A stretch of DNA of 64,000 nucleotides from Rhizoclosmatium globosum. Its lineage: Eukaryota; Chytridiomycota; Chytridiomycetes; Chytridiales; Chytriomycetaceae. Made by a program: the position numbers and the translations under genes. The notes beneath the pieces are model-generated. The model was given only the letters and a program-made list of their open reading frames with translations, searched no databases and was not told where the DNA came from. This document shows, piece after piece, positions 12,158-22,206 of the stretch. The number at the start of each line of letters is the position of its first letter. The stretch's first letter is position 1. The stretch lies in assembly GCA_002104985.1 (NCBI GenBank), contig MCGO01000007.1, positions 124,001-188,000 on the forward strand. The letters are read 5' to 3'.

Positions 12158-15071
12158 TGTGTTTCCAACGGAGACGATGCCAAAGACTTTCTCGCCACAC
12201 TTGGAATATTAGTCTTCATCAATAGTGTCGCCTTCCATTCTTTTCATTTTGATATAACGTTCGTCTCAAATAAAATGATTGTTGACTTTAATAGTAGAAA
12301 GAAAATGGACGAAGGAAAGAAGGAAAGAAGAAGGAAACTCGGACGCCAACACCGCCTCGTCCTCGCACAACATCGCTAACACCTTGAGCGATCCACATCC
12401 AACTAATTCCCCGTTTTTCAGTCAGAATTCATTTGAAGATCAGTCGCGGAAAGCTGTAATGACACTTGAGACAAACTACATTCGCTCACACTTAGTATCC
12501 AAAGCATCGAATCCTTCCCGTCGGAAAGTCCTCCAAATCAAATATTAATCATACCACATTGATCGACTGAAAGAAGACTCGTCGACCAGATCTTGACGGA
12601 GAATCACTGTCACCTTCGCTCGGCACTCACTCAATTACGCTCCAATCCATCCATCAACGCCAAATGCAACATTGGGTACTTATTTAGAACTGATTCGTTC
12701 GCGTCGTGAGTCAAAAACTGTGTGCGAGGAATGGCTTTGTTGTTGAACCAAAAACCACTGAGGAAACGATTCTCGCGTTTCAGTTCGACAACTAACGCCA
12801 CTGAACGGGTTAAATTTGAGTGACATAATCGTGAATGAATGTGTTCGCTAGCGCAGTATTTCAGCTCTCGATGTTGGGGTTGATTGATTGAATGAGGACT
12901 TTTGCGAAACCTTGGTTATAGAAGCGCCGCTTGTCGTACTTTGAGGTATGAATCCAGCAGATATTTTTATTATCGTCTTGTTCGGATTCGTGTAGCCTAA
13001 TTAAGTGCGTTAGTTTAGAAGTCGTTATTTGCGGGAACAATCATACCAAAGGTTGAAGCCTGTATAGCTTGCAGGTCAATCTGATTTCTACACAGTGTTC
13101 AAAACATGCCAGCTATTGGATTGAGTGGTTTTGCGAATGCACGAAGTTTCCGTTGAATTCAGCTTTTTCACGACATCGCTTGCCTTCCACTATCTTCCAC
13201 TATGATGTAAGCGTGTAACTTAACCGCAATTAGCACTAACACAGATTACGTTATTTAATAGTGCTGTCAACAACGAAAAGAGTTGGATGAGTTGTGGCTT
13301 CTTCGACGTGGCTCCAATATATTCAAAATTTGAATCAATAACTCAGGGGAAATATCGTATCGGGCCAACGTGAGCATACTAAGACTGGATCTAAACTTGA
13401 TGCAACCTTCATAAAGTAACAATGTACTGCGGCCGTTCTTCATTCTAACGTTCTTCAATAGAATCAAATGCACTCAATGAGTTGGATTACATGATTGAAT
13501 TCCATAGCGTAATTGAATGGTACCAAGTTCCCGAGATAGAGTTTAAGTTTGGAAAGGACTTTTGGAGTTAAGTTCGAAACTTTGAGATGAGGGACTCAGT
13601 CGAAAACATGCTTTTTGATGCATATTATGCAGTTCGTCGACTACGAAACTATATACCAAGCTCCGGAATTATTACAAGTGAGCCCTTTTTGTTGATGGCA
13701 CTTTTCTTATAGTCGTATTGAAGGGTTTGTCAGTCGAGAGATGTACTACGGAGTCCGAGGGCCGGGTCATTATTTCCAACTCGATTGATACAATCCCAGT
13801 CAATACTCGACCGTGTGAATCTGCATCTCAGCGCTTGACCTTAAGTTGAATCATGCCGATTGGGACTGGCACATATATCAGTCGAAGCCGCCGCCACCTG
13901 AGTTTCGCCGTTGTCTTTCAAAGAAATCAATTGAAACACAGCTTGTGAGCAACTGCCACCTCTGCATCTTGAGCTGCTTCAACTTTCAGTCTGCCAAATC
14001 GGGTTGGAGATAGCCAATACCGGTGGAATGTATGAAAGACATTTGTCGCATCTCCTTCGAAACTGTTCATAAATCAGTCAGGCCTTAGCGCATGCACATG
14101 GAAGTAGTGAGGGATGCCACGTGAAGGAGCAGCACCGAAAATTTGAAAATGGAGATGTGAAAACCAAAAACCTCTCTGCAACATTCACAAAAACAGTGGA
14201 TTGATGACTTTAGTGAAAACCGAAGGTAGGTTTTTCTATCAGTTTTTTAAATTTTTTTCTCAGCTTTTCTCATCTTCCTGGTTGATTTCCATTGTCGACT
14301 TTCACAAAACGACCCATTTGTTGACATCCATTTCCTCTTCATGGAAACAACTCACAAACGTGTGTCCTACTGTTGACATCAACGTGATTCACTGATGCTA
14401 TTGGAACAGAATATGGGATATAGTTGTGTCAAGGATACAATCGACCCCCAGTAATATCACAACCATTCTGGTTTTGTTCACAACATTGACTAAAAATCAA
14501 ACAATACGCAAAAACACAAACACTCAATCTTCTTGTTGTCAAAACACCATGATCTTTTATTCAAACGAACTGGTAAGCTCTATCTGTTCAGCTACAAACT
14601 GAAAGTAATTTCTAATTGAGATATTAGGTGTTTAAACTGTTGAGACCAGTGTACTAGCTACAATTACCGACCGTATATTCACTCCGTCTCCCAATCCTTC
14701 AATGACTCACTCAACAGTCACTCATTTTAGTTGCTTTCATGGCCGCAATCGCATTTACCTTGATTGTAGCTCTAATGAACGTGTTGTTTCCTGAAGCTCA
14801 GATGTGGGGACTCTTCCCATTCTCTTCCTAATTTTGTCTCTGTACGCTCTCAAAATTCCGTTTCTTTTCTCATCAATCGCAGTTAAATCTCTCGGTCTAG
14901 AACTACATGTTTTCCTTTAATAGTCTATAAGACTGACGTTGAATTCATCTCAAGTTACTTCTCGAAAGCAACTATGGAGCAGGCGGTAATACAATAGCCA
15001 ACTCGGTCCAAACACAATAGTCACCAATGTTTGTAAAATTCATAATTTAGATATTGTGACCTTATTTATTG
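12158..15071. other. Long decayed accessory stretch
   Basis: Nearly 3 kb with no intact gene. Around 12270-12380 is text resembling that at 16700-16760 and 18090-18140 (AAGAA-rich, then GAAACTCG). Around 12690-12730 (AGAACTGATTCGTT, then GAGTCAAA) it resembles 18600-18640. These shared islands suggest old duplicates decaying in parallel. A 68-residue minus frame at 13267-13473 and a plus frame at 14201-14395 are isolated and unsupported. Confidence 0.4.
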
Positions 15072-15636
15072 TTAGAATGATGGCTCGCGGTTCCACCATG
15101 CCTCGACTTGTTCAACCAAGCCAGGCACATAGCCACGGTGGTTAAACGCCAGATTAATTTTTGCAAAGAAATCCTCTGACTCGTCTTGAAGAAACTTTTG
15201 GAACTCCTCGTCACTCATTGGCTGTGGTCCTCCTCCCCACAAGTTTAGTGCAGAATTCATAGAATTGGCTTCCAAAGGCTCTTCATCAAAACCAATAGCC
15301 GCTTCTGGATCACAAATATAATTTCCTGCAATCACTTCAGAAGCACTGTTCGGTGAGTCAATGGTAATTACTTGATTGCATGTTAAACGATCAGGTTTTT
15401 TTCAATATATAACTTACCATTCGGCTCCTTAATCATTCCTGCACTATCTTCTACGTTTATACTCTTCCGGCTGTTTAGAGTGCAGGTACGAACAGCATTC
15501 CGCTTAATTATTTTGGTTTTTGGTATTACACTTTGAAACGTAAGTGAGTTGAACCGTAAAATGATTAAACTTACTTTTGCGGCTTCTTCACTGCAACGCG
15601 AATCCCATTCCGTTTTCGGTTTTCTCTGACGACCAT
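15072..15636 (-). CDS. SDEEF-family small acidic protein, copy 1
   Basis: Lineage-specific small gene with three exons. The first starts MVVRENRKRNGIRVAVKKPQ; the second is basic (VIPKTKIIKRNAV...); the third, entered at an AAG acceptor, ends with GPQPMSDEEFQKFLQDESED and WWNREPSF before TAA at 15072. The gene at 54782 has the same plan: MVG-start, the PQK junction, a basic exon, then SDEDF. That conservation of exon order supports a real gene. No known domain is recognised. The basic half could be a nuclear localisation or nucleic-acid-binding segment and the C-terminal half a helical acidic module. Confidence 0.55.
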
Positions 15637-15956
15637 GTTGTTCTGATGATATCAACTTGACTCGGTTAAGATTTGTATGTGTCTATTGATGAAGCCATTA
15701 GTCTCAGGACAGTGCAGTATGGGCAGACGGGGCCATTACCATTACCTTGTTGAGAACCAGTTGAAAGAATTGTCTAAAGATCGACAAAAACTTGCTCGGA
15801 GACCTTTCAAGTCCATTGTCACCTTTTCTGTGCTAAAGTACTGGCCTCACATCGACCTCTACCACTGCCAGAAATGACATTTGCATTGCTGCGAACCTCA
15901 CCCGCTAAGCCAGCTTCCTTACCTCTATTCAAAACTTCTTTCCTTGCTTTTTTTCG

Positions 15957-16200
15957 GATGAGTTGAGACGTTGTCGACGATCTATTGTAAGGTTGTCCAA
16001 ACAAATTGCTTTGGTCAGGTGTGGCGTTATGGATCGAAGGTGAAGCGGGGCTAGCTCTGTGGATCTGCTCGAGCTCTATCGTCAGGTCGTGGTGAAAATC
16101 CTCTTGTAGGCTTCACTGGGCGCGGGATAATAGATAACACTCAGCATCATCCCTGTTCGTTCATTATATTTTTCTTTATTCTTTGATCTCGTTTTCATTT
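15957..16200 (+). repeat. Dispersed repeat, copy 1 of a tandem pair
   Basis: Begins GATGAGTTGAGACGTTGTCG and runs through GCTAGCTCTGTGGATCTG and CTCTTGTAGGCTTCACTGGG to TCATCCCTGTTCGTTC. It is repeated with point changes and small indels about 250 bp further on. The central part matches, on the opposite strand, the three 208 bp units at 53833-54450. Confidence 0.8.
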
Positions 16201-16208
16201 CTTGTTCT

Positions 16209-16440
16209 TTGATGAGTTGAGCAGTTGTCGACGATCTATTTCAAAGGTTGAACAACGTATGTTTTGGTCAGGTATGGCGTTATGGATCGGTGGTGAAGCG
16301 GAGCTAGCTCTGTGGATCTGTGCGAGCCCTCTATCGTCACGTCGTGGTGAAAATCCTCTTGTAGGCTTCACTGGGCGCAGGATAATAGACAACACTCAGC
16401 ATCATCCCTGTTCGTTCTTTATATTATTAATTTTTATTCT
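16209..16440 (+). repeat. Dispersed repeat, copy 2 of a tandem pair
   Basis: Second copy, beginning GATGAGTTGAGCAGTTGTCG, with the conserved core GGAGCTAGCTCTGTGGATCT and the same CTTCACTGGGCGC ending. The minus strand is open across the core (PTRGFSPRRDDRG, then QIHRASSAS), and the 54 kb units give a similar peptide on their plus strand, so part of the unit may derive from coding sequence. No terminal repeats or transposase are visible. Confidence 0.8.
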
Positions 16441-16581
16441 TTCTGTATCTTAATTATTAAAAAATTATGTTTCATTGCTTCGTAATGATTGAGCGGAGTT
16501 GACAAGTTCACCAAGAGCAAGGACAGGCACTAGCAACAACAAAAGAAGGAGTACGTGGAGTCGCCGTCATAAACATACCTG

Positions 16582-16917
16582 ATGCCCCGTTTTAATTCGT
16601 TATTCCTTCCTGTCGAGCCTGAAGATGTTATATTGAAGGAATGCATGCATGGAATGCCAAATTCACTCTTTAAAATTATTCAAAAAGCCAAAAAAGAACG
16701 TATTAAAGAAAGATCTGATGAAGGACAGATGAAGAAACTCGTACACATCACTCGCTCACCCATCACTTTAACAACGAGACAATCCAGGCCAGCCAGTGAC
16801 GCTCACTGCTATCAAATGTCCTCTCAAAAACATTCGTCAGAGAAACTCGGCCGAGCATTCACCTCTGTTGCTGAGACGCTAGCCGAGGAGTTCAGCAACT
16901 TTGGGTGTCCAGGATAA
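16582..16917 (+). CDS. Hypothetical basic protein, TRQ-type leader
   Basis: Open frame of 111 residues starting MPRFNSLFLPVEPEDVILKE. It has a highly basic helix (KKERIKERSDEGQMKKL) followed by ITLTTRQSRPASDAHCYQM. The latter is recognisably related to ITWTTRQTRPTRDTHYHILQ encoded at 18125-18220, so this is a small local family. It may be only a first exon. The function is unknown. Confidence 0.35.
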   Translation: MPRFNSLFLPVEPEDVILKECMHGMPNSLFKIIQKAKKERIKERSDEGQMKKLVHITRSPITLTTRQSRPASDAHCYQMSSQKHSSEKLGRAFTSVAETLAEEFSNFGCPG

Positions 16918-16998
16918 GCTGAATGTTGGGAGTAAGTGACAGAATTCATCACGTTGTAACTTTTCTGACTTCTTGAACTTTGATTTCTGATTAGAGTG

Positions 16999-17530
16999 TT
17001 AACCAAAAAGCTTGTTGAGCTGAGAGATAATCGTGGACCCGAGCATATAGTAGAATCGGGAGCATATAATCAGATGCTTCTGAACGCGTCTCTCGACTTC
17101 GACGTATTCGGCACTTTCAATCAATTTCCCAATCAGCTCGCCCCACAATGAATTTGGCGAGCTCATTAAAGCCGCTGAAGCTTGGGGAATCAATGGGTAG
17201 GTCCTCTTTGACGTGATGGACATGTCGAATTACGGGACAGAAATGAAGAAGAATACAGTATACAATTGATAGAGAGTAATTTTGGCTGCTTTGCGGTCGT
17301 CCGCCGAATCAGATTAGAGCCTGGCTGCGTGCCGAAGCATTCTCGAAAAAAATCAGAACGCCGGATAGATCTTGACAAAGAGAGCTTCGAACTCTTCTTG
17401 AAGGAGGTTTTGGAACTCTGTGTCATTTATTGGCCGATATCTCTTAACCTGGTTCCAGACTTTTGATTCGATATCGAATGAAACATACCTGAAATATTCT
17501 GGATGTGACTATAAACTGCTTTATTTCAAG
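16999..17530 (-). pseudogene. Broken SDEEF-family copy
   Basis: On the minus strand near 17385-17440 the frame reads PINDTEFQNLLQEEFEALF, colinear with PMSDEEFQKFLQDESEDFF of the 15 kb gene at both DNA and protein level. It then meets a stop. Further down, SSPNSLWGELIGKLI resembles the ISSSMWDELL end of the 54.8 kb member. The block 17440-17530, just upstream on that strand, matches 21940-22060. Stops and frame changes indicate decay, although a spliced divergent gene cannot be excluded. Confidence 0.55.
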
Positions 17531-17631
17531 GGTGACTCAAATCGGGCTACTTTGTTCCGAAACTGTAAACGCATTAAAATGACAGTGTTTTTTCATAATT
17601 ATGAAGATAATTAATTCCATCGACTAAACAA

Positions 17632-18075
17632 AGCGATCATAAAACTCAACGACGCCCACACATAACAACCCTCATAAGTACATCTGAGCATCTTCACTTA
17701 CCAACAACAGTAATACGCGATTAATTAACCCATCATCCACGCTGTAGAAGCCCGACTTTCCACTTGACAGCCCTTTTCAGTTCACCAAACAACAGAGGCG
17801 CAATCGAAACAGTCTCTTCGTGATTCAGACATTGTAATTGCGTTGATTCATCCAACCTCGTCAGAACCGTTTCGAGAATATGCGGACCTTCAAGAACGAG
17901 AGTCACTAGAATTAACACAAGGAAATAGAACCTACGTTGTACACTGCAACAACACTATCAACCTTCTCCACCTTCATAAGTAATGCTGACACAAATAGCC
18001 CTTCAATGCGTTGAAGCTTGTTAAAAGGGATGTGAACTAAGGGAATCCACCATTGCGAGTTTGAGGTGGACGGCT
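17632..18075 (-). pseudogene. Truncated copy of the 3' end of the NDPK-like gene
   Basis: Near-identical stretches shared with the gene at 22207-25801: TGCGGACCTTCAAGAACGAG, GAACCGTTTCGAGAATATGC and GTTCACCAAACAACA are all present. The minus strand still reads VLEGPHILETVLTRLDEST before a stop. After the block matching 22440-22480 the copy jumps directly to the block matching 22995-23085 (CAATGCGTTGAAGCTT), so about 515 bp are missing. It has no 5' half and cannot encode the full protein. Confidence 0.85.
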
Positions 18076-18250
18076 TTATTATTAGTCATAATAAAAGAAG
18101 GGAAGAAAGGTCTCGCGAAAGAAACTCGGACATCAAACTCGCACCTATCACTTGGACCACCAGACAAACCAGACCCACAAGAGACACTCACTATCACATA
18201 CTGCAGCGAATGTCTTCTGAAGAACTCTTTCAGAGAAGCCCGACGTGAGA
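18061..18250 (+). pseudogene. TRQ-type leader relic
   Basis: Frame with NKRREERSRERNSDIKLAP and then ITWTTRQTRPTRDTHYHILQ, related to the 16582-16917 frame and, more weakly, to text at 12290-12340. It ends after about 60 codons. It is likely a remnant or a single exon of a local duplicated family. Confidence 0.35.
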
Positions 18251-20406
18251 GTCTTCTTTCATTCTCATCCATCCTCCACCAAACGACTCCATCCTCCCAT
18301 ATCATCCAACTGTATTCTACTCACAAATATCCGCTTAATTAAGTGTCCTTAAACTGACGTCGTTCTCGTTTCTAACCCTCTCCGCCACCAGAATCAATCG
18401 AACTCGCTACGCCACTCGATCGAACCACCTCACACCCGGCCGCTTACTTCACATTTCCGGCGCATTACACTCGCAAACAAGTTCGGCGACTTTCTTCTTG
18501 AATACTGAGCAGTTTCACGAAGTCAAAAGCCATCGTCTCACTGTCGATGTACCTCCACCATCTCTTCTTCACCGCCAAAATTCAAACTCGTGGATATACA
18601 GGAACTGATTGTATTGGCGTCGAGTCAAACAAAGTCAGTGCGGTCACAAACTTGAAGGCCGTCCGAAAGATGTAAAGTGACGGCAACGGCGACGGAAACG
18701 AGTGGTGCAAACTGAGCAAACTGTGTCTATGTATACATAACGTCACGCAGTCGATACTAGTTCGTTTGAATGATCTTCAATTTCGATGGTGGTTGAAAGC
18801 TGCAGGTTGTATCCTTGGCACTTCGCTTTCATGCAACAAGGACACCACCATTGAGTTCAAGGATTACAGCGTGAAATACGTCCCGACATTATTGTGAGCT
18901 ACTTTCAGTTTGGACTTGAAATGGTGATGGCTAATCTGTGGATTTTGAAGGACGTTCGGGAAGTCGGCATGACGAGCTTTTCGAACGTCGCATCGCAGTT
19001 GATAAATTGGCTCAGCCCCAGTTACTAGATATTGAAATCACTTCCTGTTGGGATTGCTTGCTTTGACAGCCGTCACTACCTCATTGTCCTACCCTTAAAT
19101 GTCCCGCCATCACCCTCCGTGAAACAACGAAGCTGAATCCAAACTCTCTACGCATTATCTTGGTTGTTGAGCTGATTTCGGAAAGGAGGACTGCCATCTG
19201 GAACTGGTGGGACTGGGTTGCGTCAAAGTTGGGAAGAAATCAACACGCAAACATCTTGAAGGTGGTACTTCAATGACGACTTACAGCAACATTAATACAA
19301 TCTGTTCGTCGAGAGGAGGGGACAGTAACAAACCTAAGACCATGGCGCATGTATGACCAATTGCATCAGGTTGCAAGGAGTTGAAGAAATCTGAAAATTC
19401 GAAAATCAATGTACCACCAAACCAATTCAATTCTCTGGTTTCTTTGTTCTATTCCTGGACGCTCTATCCCCCAACTACTGCTCCGGTGTACTCGAAAGTC
19501 TCAATAACGCCTGCCTGCACCCCTCAAGGCTTTACTTACAAACCGCAAGAAAACCGGAGTTGATTGCGAGCGTGTTTGTGTTTGTGAGTTTTGGATTGAA
19601 AGCTGACTAATTTTTCTCCTCATTTTTTATCCTCATTCCCTGAAAACACACGAGCCCCCTTCTTCCCACACCACCCCACACCACCAGACCCCAACAACGC
19701 GACTTATTCATGGAAAAGGTGTAGTTGGGGATTATGGTCACGTATGAAATGGGCTCTAAGCCTTTTCAAATTTCAAATTTCGGGACTAGATCAACTTGGA
19801 GGCCATTCCTACGCGATTTCTGTTGTCTAGTCATCACTTTATCTGCGACTGGAATATCAGCGAATGAATACCGTGTGAGTATTGGATTTGGAGACTCAGC
19901 TGCTAAGTACTTCTTAAACTCACAGGGATCCAAATGCTTGATTCAATGGAAGTATATAACGCATATAGCTGTATCTTGCTGACTTCAGTCCAAGGAGTTG
20001 CGAAGATGAATCGTTCGGCGAACGCGTTGGATTTATCACGTTCAGGTTCTTCCCTTTCTGTCTCATCTTAACTGAACTTACTGTTTCCAGACTACTTTCA
20101 ACCTTGGATTCATTTATAGCCTCGCAACCATAAAAATGATGTCTTTGATCCGATTCTACTACACTTCAATGCTTTCTTTCCGGACATGATTCGTCACTTT
20201 CCTCCACCAAGATAATCAGCCTCGATACCAGTTAAGGCTTGATTCTTTGTTGTAGTTGGGGTAAATTGCTACATTCGCTGCGCTTCTTCCTTTATCACGT
20301 TCTTTGGAATAAATACAATAAGTACGATGCTGTCATTTTCAAGTTTCCAAAGAAAACAGAAACAACTCGAATCAACACAACACAAACCACCGCCCAAGCC
20401 AATCAA
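18251..20406. other. Decayed or intergenic stretch
   Basis: About 2.1 kb with only short frames. Islands near 18600-18640 resemble 12690-12730. A frame at 18530-18600 (VKSHRLTVDVPPPSLLH) faintly recalls F-box/LRR-type openings but is broken at once. The frame at 20239, upstream of the second CCCH gene, is an extension of that gene's reading frame rather than a separate gene. Confidence 0.35.
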
Positions 20407-21366
20407 ATGGGACGCAATGGCAAACTTGGATGTTGGCTCTTTCGCAACTCGGTCTGTCCAAACGGCGACGCTTGCAGCAAGAGCCACACGTACCTTTGGA
20501 ATGATCCGCGATTCGTTCAAACAGATCCAAATCAACCACTTGACCCCTCAAGTATCATCGCATCCACGCGGCCCATCCACACTAAACTCCTTCCTCGTGT
20601 TCCAATCCATCTGATTGTCATTGCTTACGCGTCGTTCCTCAACTTTGTCACAGCAAAGAACTCAACCATTCTTCGCCGTGCCACTCTCTCCAACTCATAT
20701 TGGCCATTTTCAAACGCGAGTGAGCTTGGATTCGAGTCCTTGCGTCAGGCTGAACTCGATAGCATCGTTACGGTCGGACTCACAAAAGATACTAAAGAGT
20801 GGGTCGTTGTAGTGGCTGATAATGCTGTTGATGCGGTGGAAGCGCTTTGTCCAGGTTACGGCGTTGTTGACAACGATGGAGCGCGTTTGGTTCTGCCAAA
20901 AAAAGCCATCGGATTACCGGATGTCAGAAGCGACATTAATGAAAACGATGTTGCAAAGAGCGCGGAGAAGGAGGCGAGGGAACGCGAAGTTGAAAGGTTG
21001 ACGGAATCAGTTATTCAGCAGAACGAAAAGGTGGAGCTGCGTTTGCTATGTTTCTATTGTCTACTGACCACATTCAATCTTTGATAGAGCGAAATGCTCA
21101 TTTTGATTCCTGCCTTTGAAATCCTTCTGGAGGTATTCCATTCCAACAACAAAAATGTTGCCACCAGGAAGCAGATCGAGCCCTTGTTGTATACCAGTGA
21201 TGGAAAACTGAAATCAATCTGCCGAATCTTTCGTCACTTTGTGAGGCGTGCGGAAAAGTATGGAATCGCAAGAAATCTTGTTTCGACCGACGATCAATTC
21301 ACCAGACTTTTAATTGAGCCCGGAGCCGAGAATGCACTGCGCGATTTGAAAATGAAGTACGTGTGA
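20407..21366 (+). CDS. CCCH zinc-finger protein, paralogue B
   Basis: Two exons (20407-21030 and 21088-21366; intron GTGGAG...TTGATAG), about 300 residues, colinear with paralogue A at 11040. The finger CWLFRNSVCPNGDACSKSH keeps C-X7-C-X5-C-X3-H, followed by HTYLWNDPRFV (HTYSDNDPRFV in A). Both helical repeats are conserved: SLRQAELDSIVTVGLTKDTK and FVRRAEKYGIARNLV. The end is LRDLKMKYV, with no frame break at the point where A is one base short. An upstream Met near 20239 extends the frame but lacks counterpart sequence in A, so MGRNGK is chosen. Likely an RNA-binding protein; the partner is unknown. Confidence 0.75.
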
Positions 21367-21419
21367 GTGAAAGGATAACTGGCGACATGAGCGGGAATGA
21401 TTGTTGTATCCATTTGATG

Positions 21420-21960
21420 TTCTAGTTACTTCCACATAAAAATCAATGGGTATCAAAGTTTGTACAGTCTCAAGAGCTTCTACGTATTCCCGGTTCTGTA
21501 ATCTCCGAACCATACCTTCCAACTCCTCGACCTTGTCTTCCAAATGGCGACACCTTTCACTTGTATCCCAATAATAACACTTGAGGTGCCTATATAAATG
21601 GTAATTAGCGTCAGCAGGCGAGTGCAATGAATAAAAACATAAACCTTTTGTGGCGCCGGTCATCAAAGTCCTCCTTCACTGTCCTTCTTCAACATTCTTT
21701 CCTTCAATTTTTCTACTAATTTGATGAGGCCCGACTCTTCCCGATACAACCGTTCGGAAACCACGTTCGTTGAGGTCAATTCCTCCTTTAGGTCGTCACC
21801 CACATCATCCGCGATTTCACAATTCACTAGCGCAACCCACTGTTGAGCTTAGAAGAGTTGGTGGTCCTGTTAAGGATTGCAATTAATAAGGAGTGAAATT
21901 GGTATAGGACTCAGAAAGAGGAACTTACATCAAAGGCTTCGCCCTGACCATTGAACTTTT
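21420..21960 (-). pseudogene. Coiled-coil gene relic
   Basis: Minus-strand coding text in two frames: LVEKLKERMLKKD, then (after a frame change near 21675 and a splice-like GTTTATG...TATATAG) CRHLEDKVEELEGMVRRLQ. The heptads look real, but the frame is interrupted and no clean start is seen. Its 5' flank (21940-22060) is shared with 17440-17530, linking it to the duplicated block. It may be a decayed gene or a spliced one with a sequence error. Confidence 0.4.
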
Positions 21961-22206
21961 GATTTGATATCTAATAAAACATCCATCACTCCAATGTAAA
22001 ATATGAACGACTGTATTTCAAGGGTGGCCTAATTAAATAGTCACCAAATTAAGTATTTACGTATCAACGACGGTGGTTATCAAACAAAATATCTTTTACT
22101 ATACTTGATCATAAAACTCAGCAACGCCATCACACATAATAACCCTAATAAATACATCTCAACATCTTCCCTTTCCAACAGCAGCCATACGCGATAAATA
22201 AACCCG

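Noticed and set aside
15957..16440. Transposon with terminal repeats
   Set aside because: No terminal inverted repeats, target duplications or transposase-like frame are visible.
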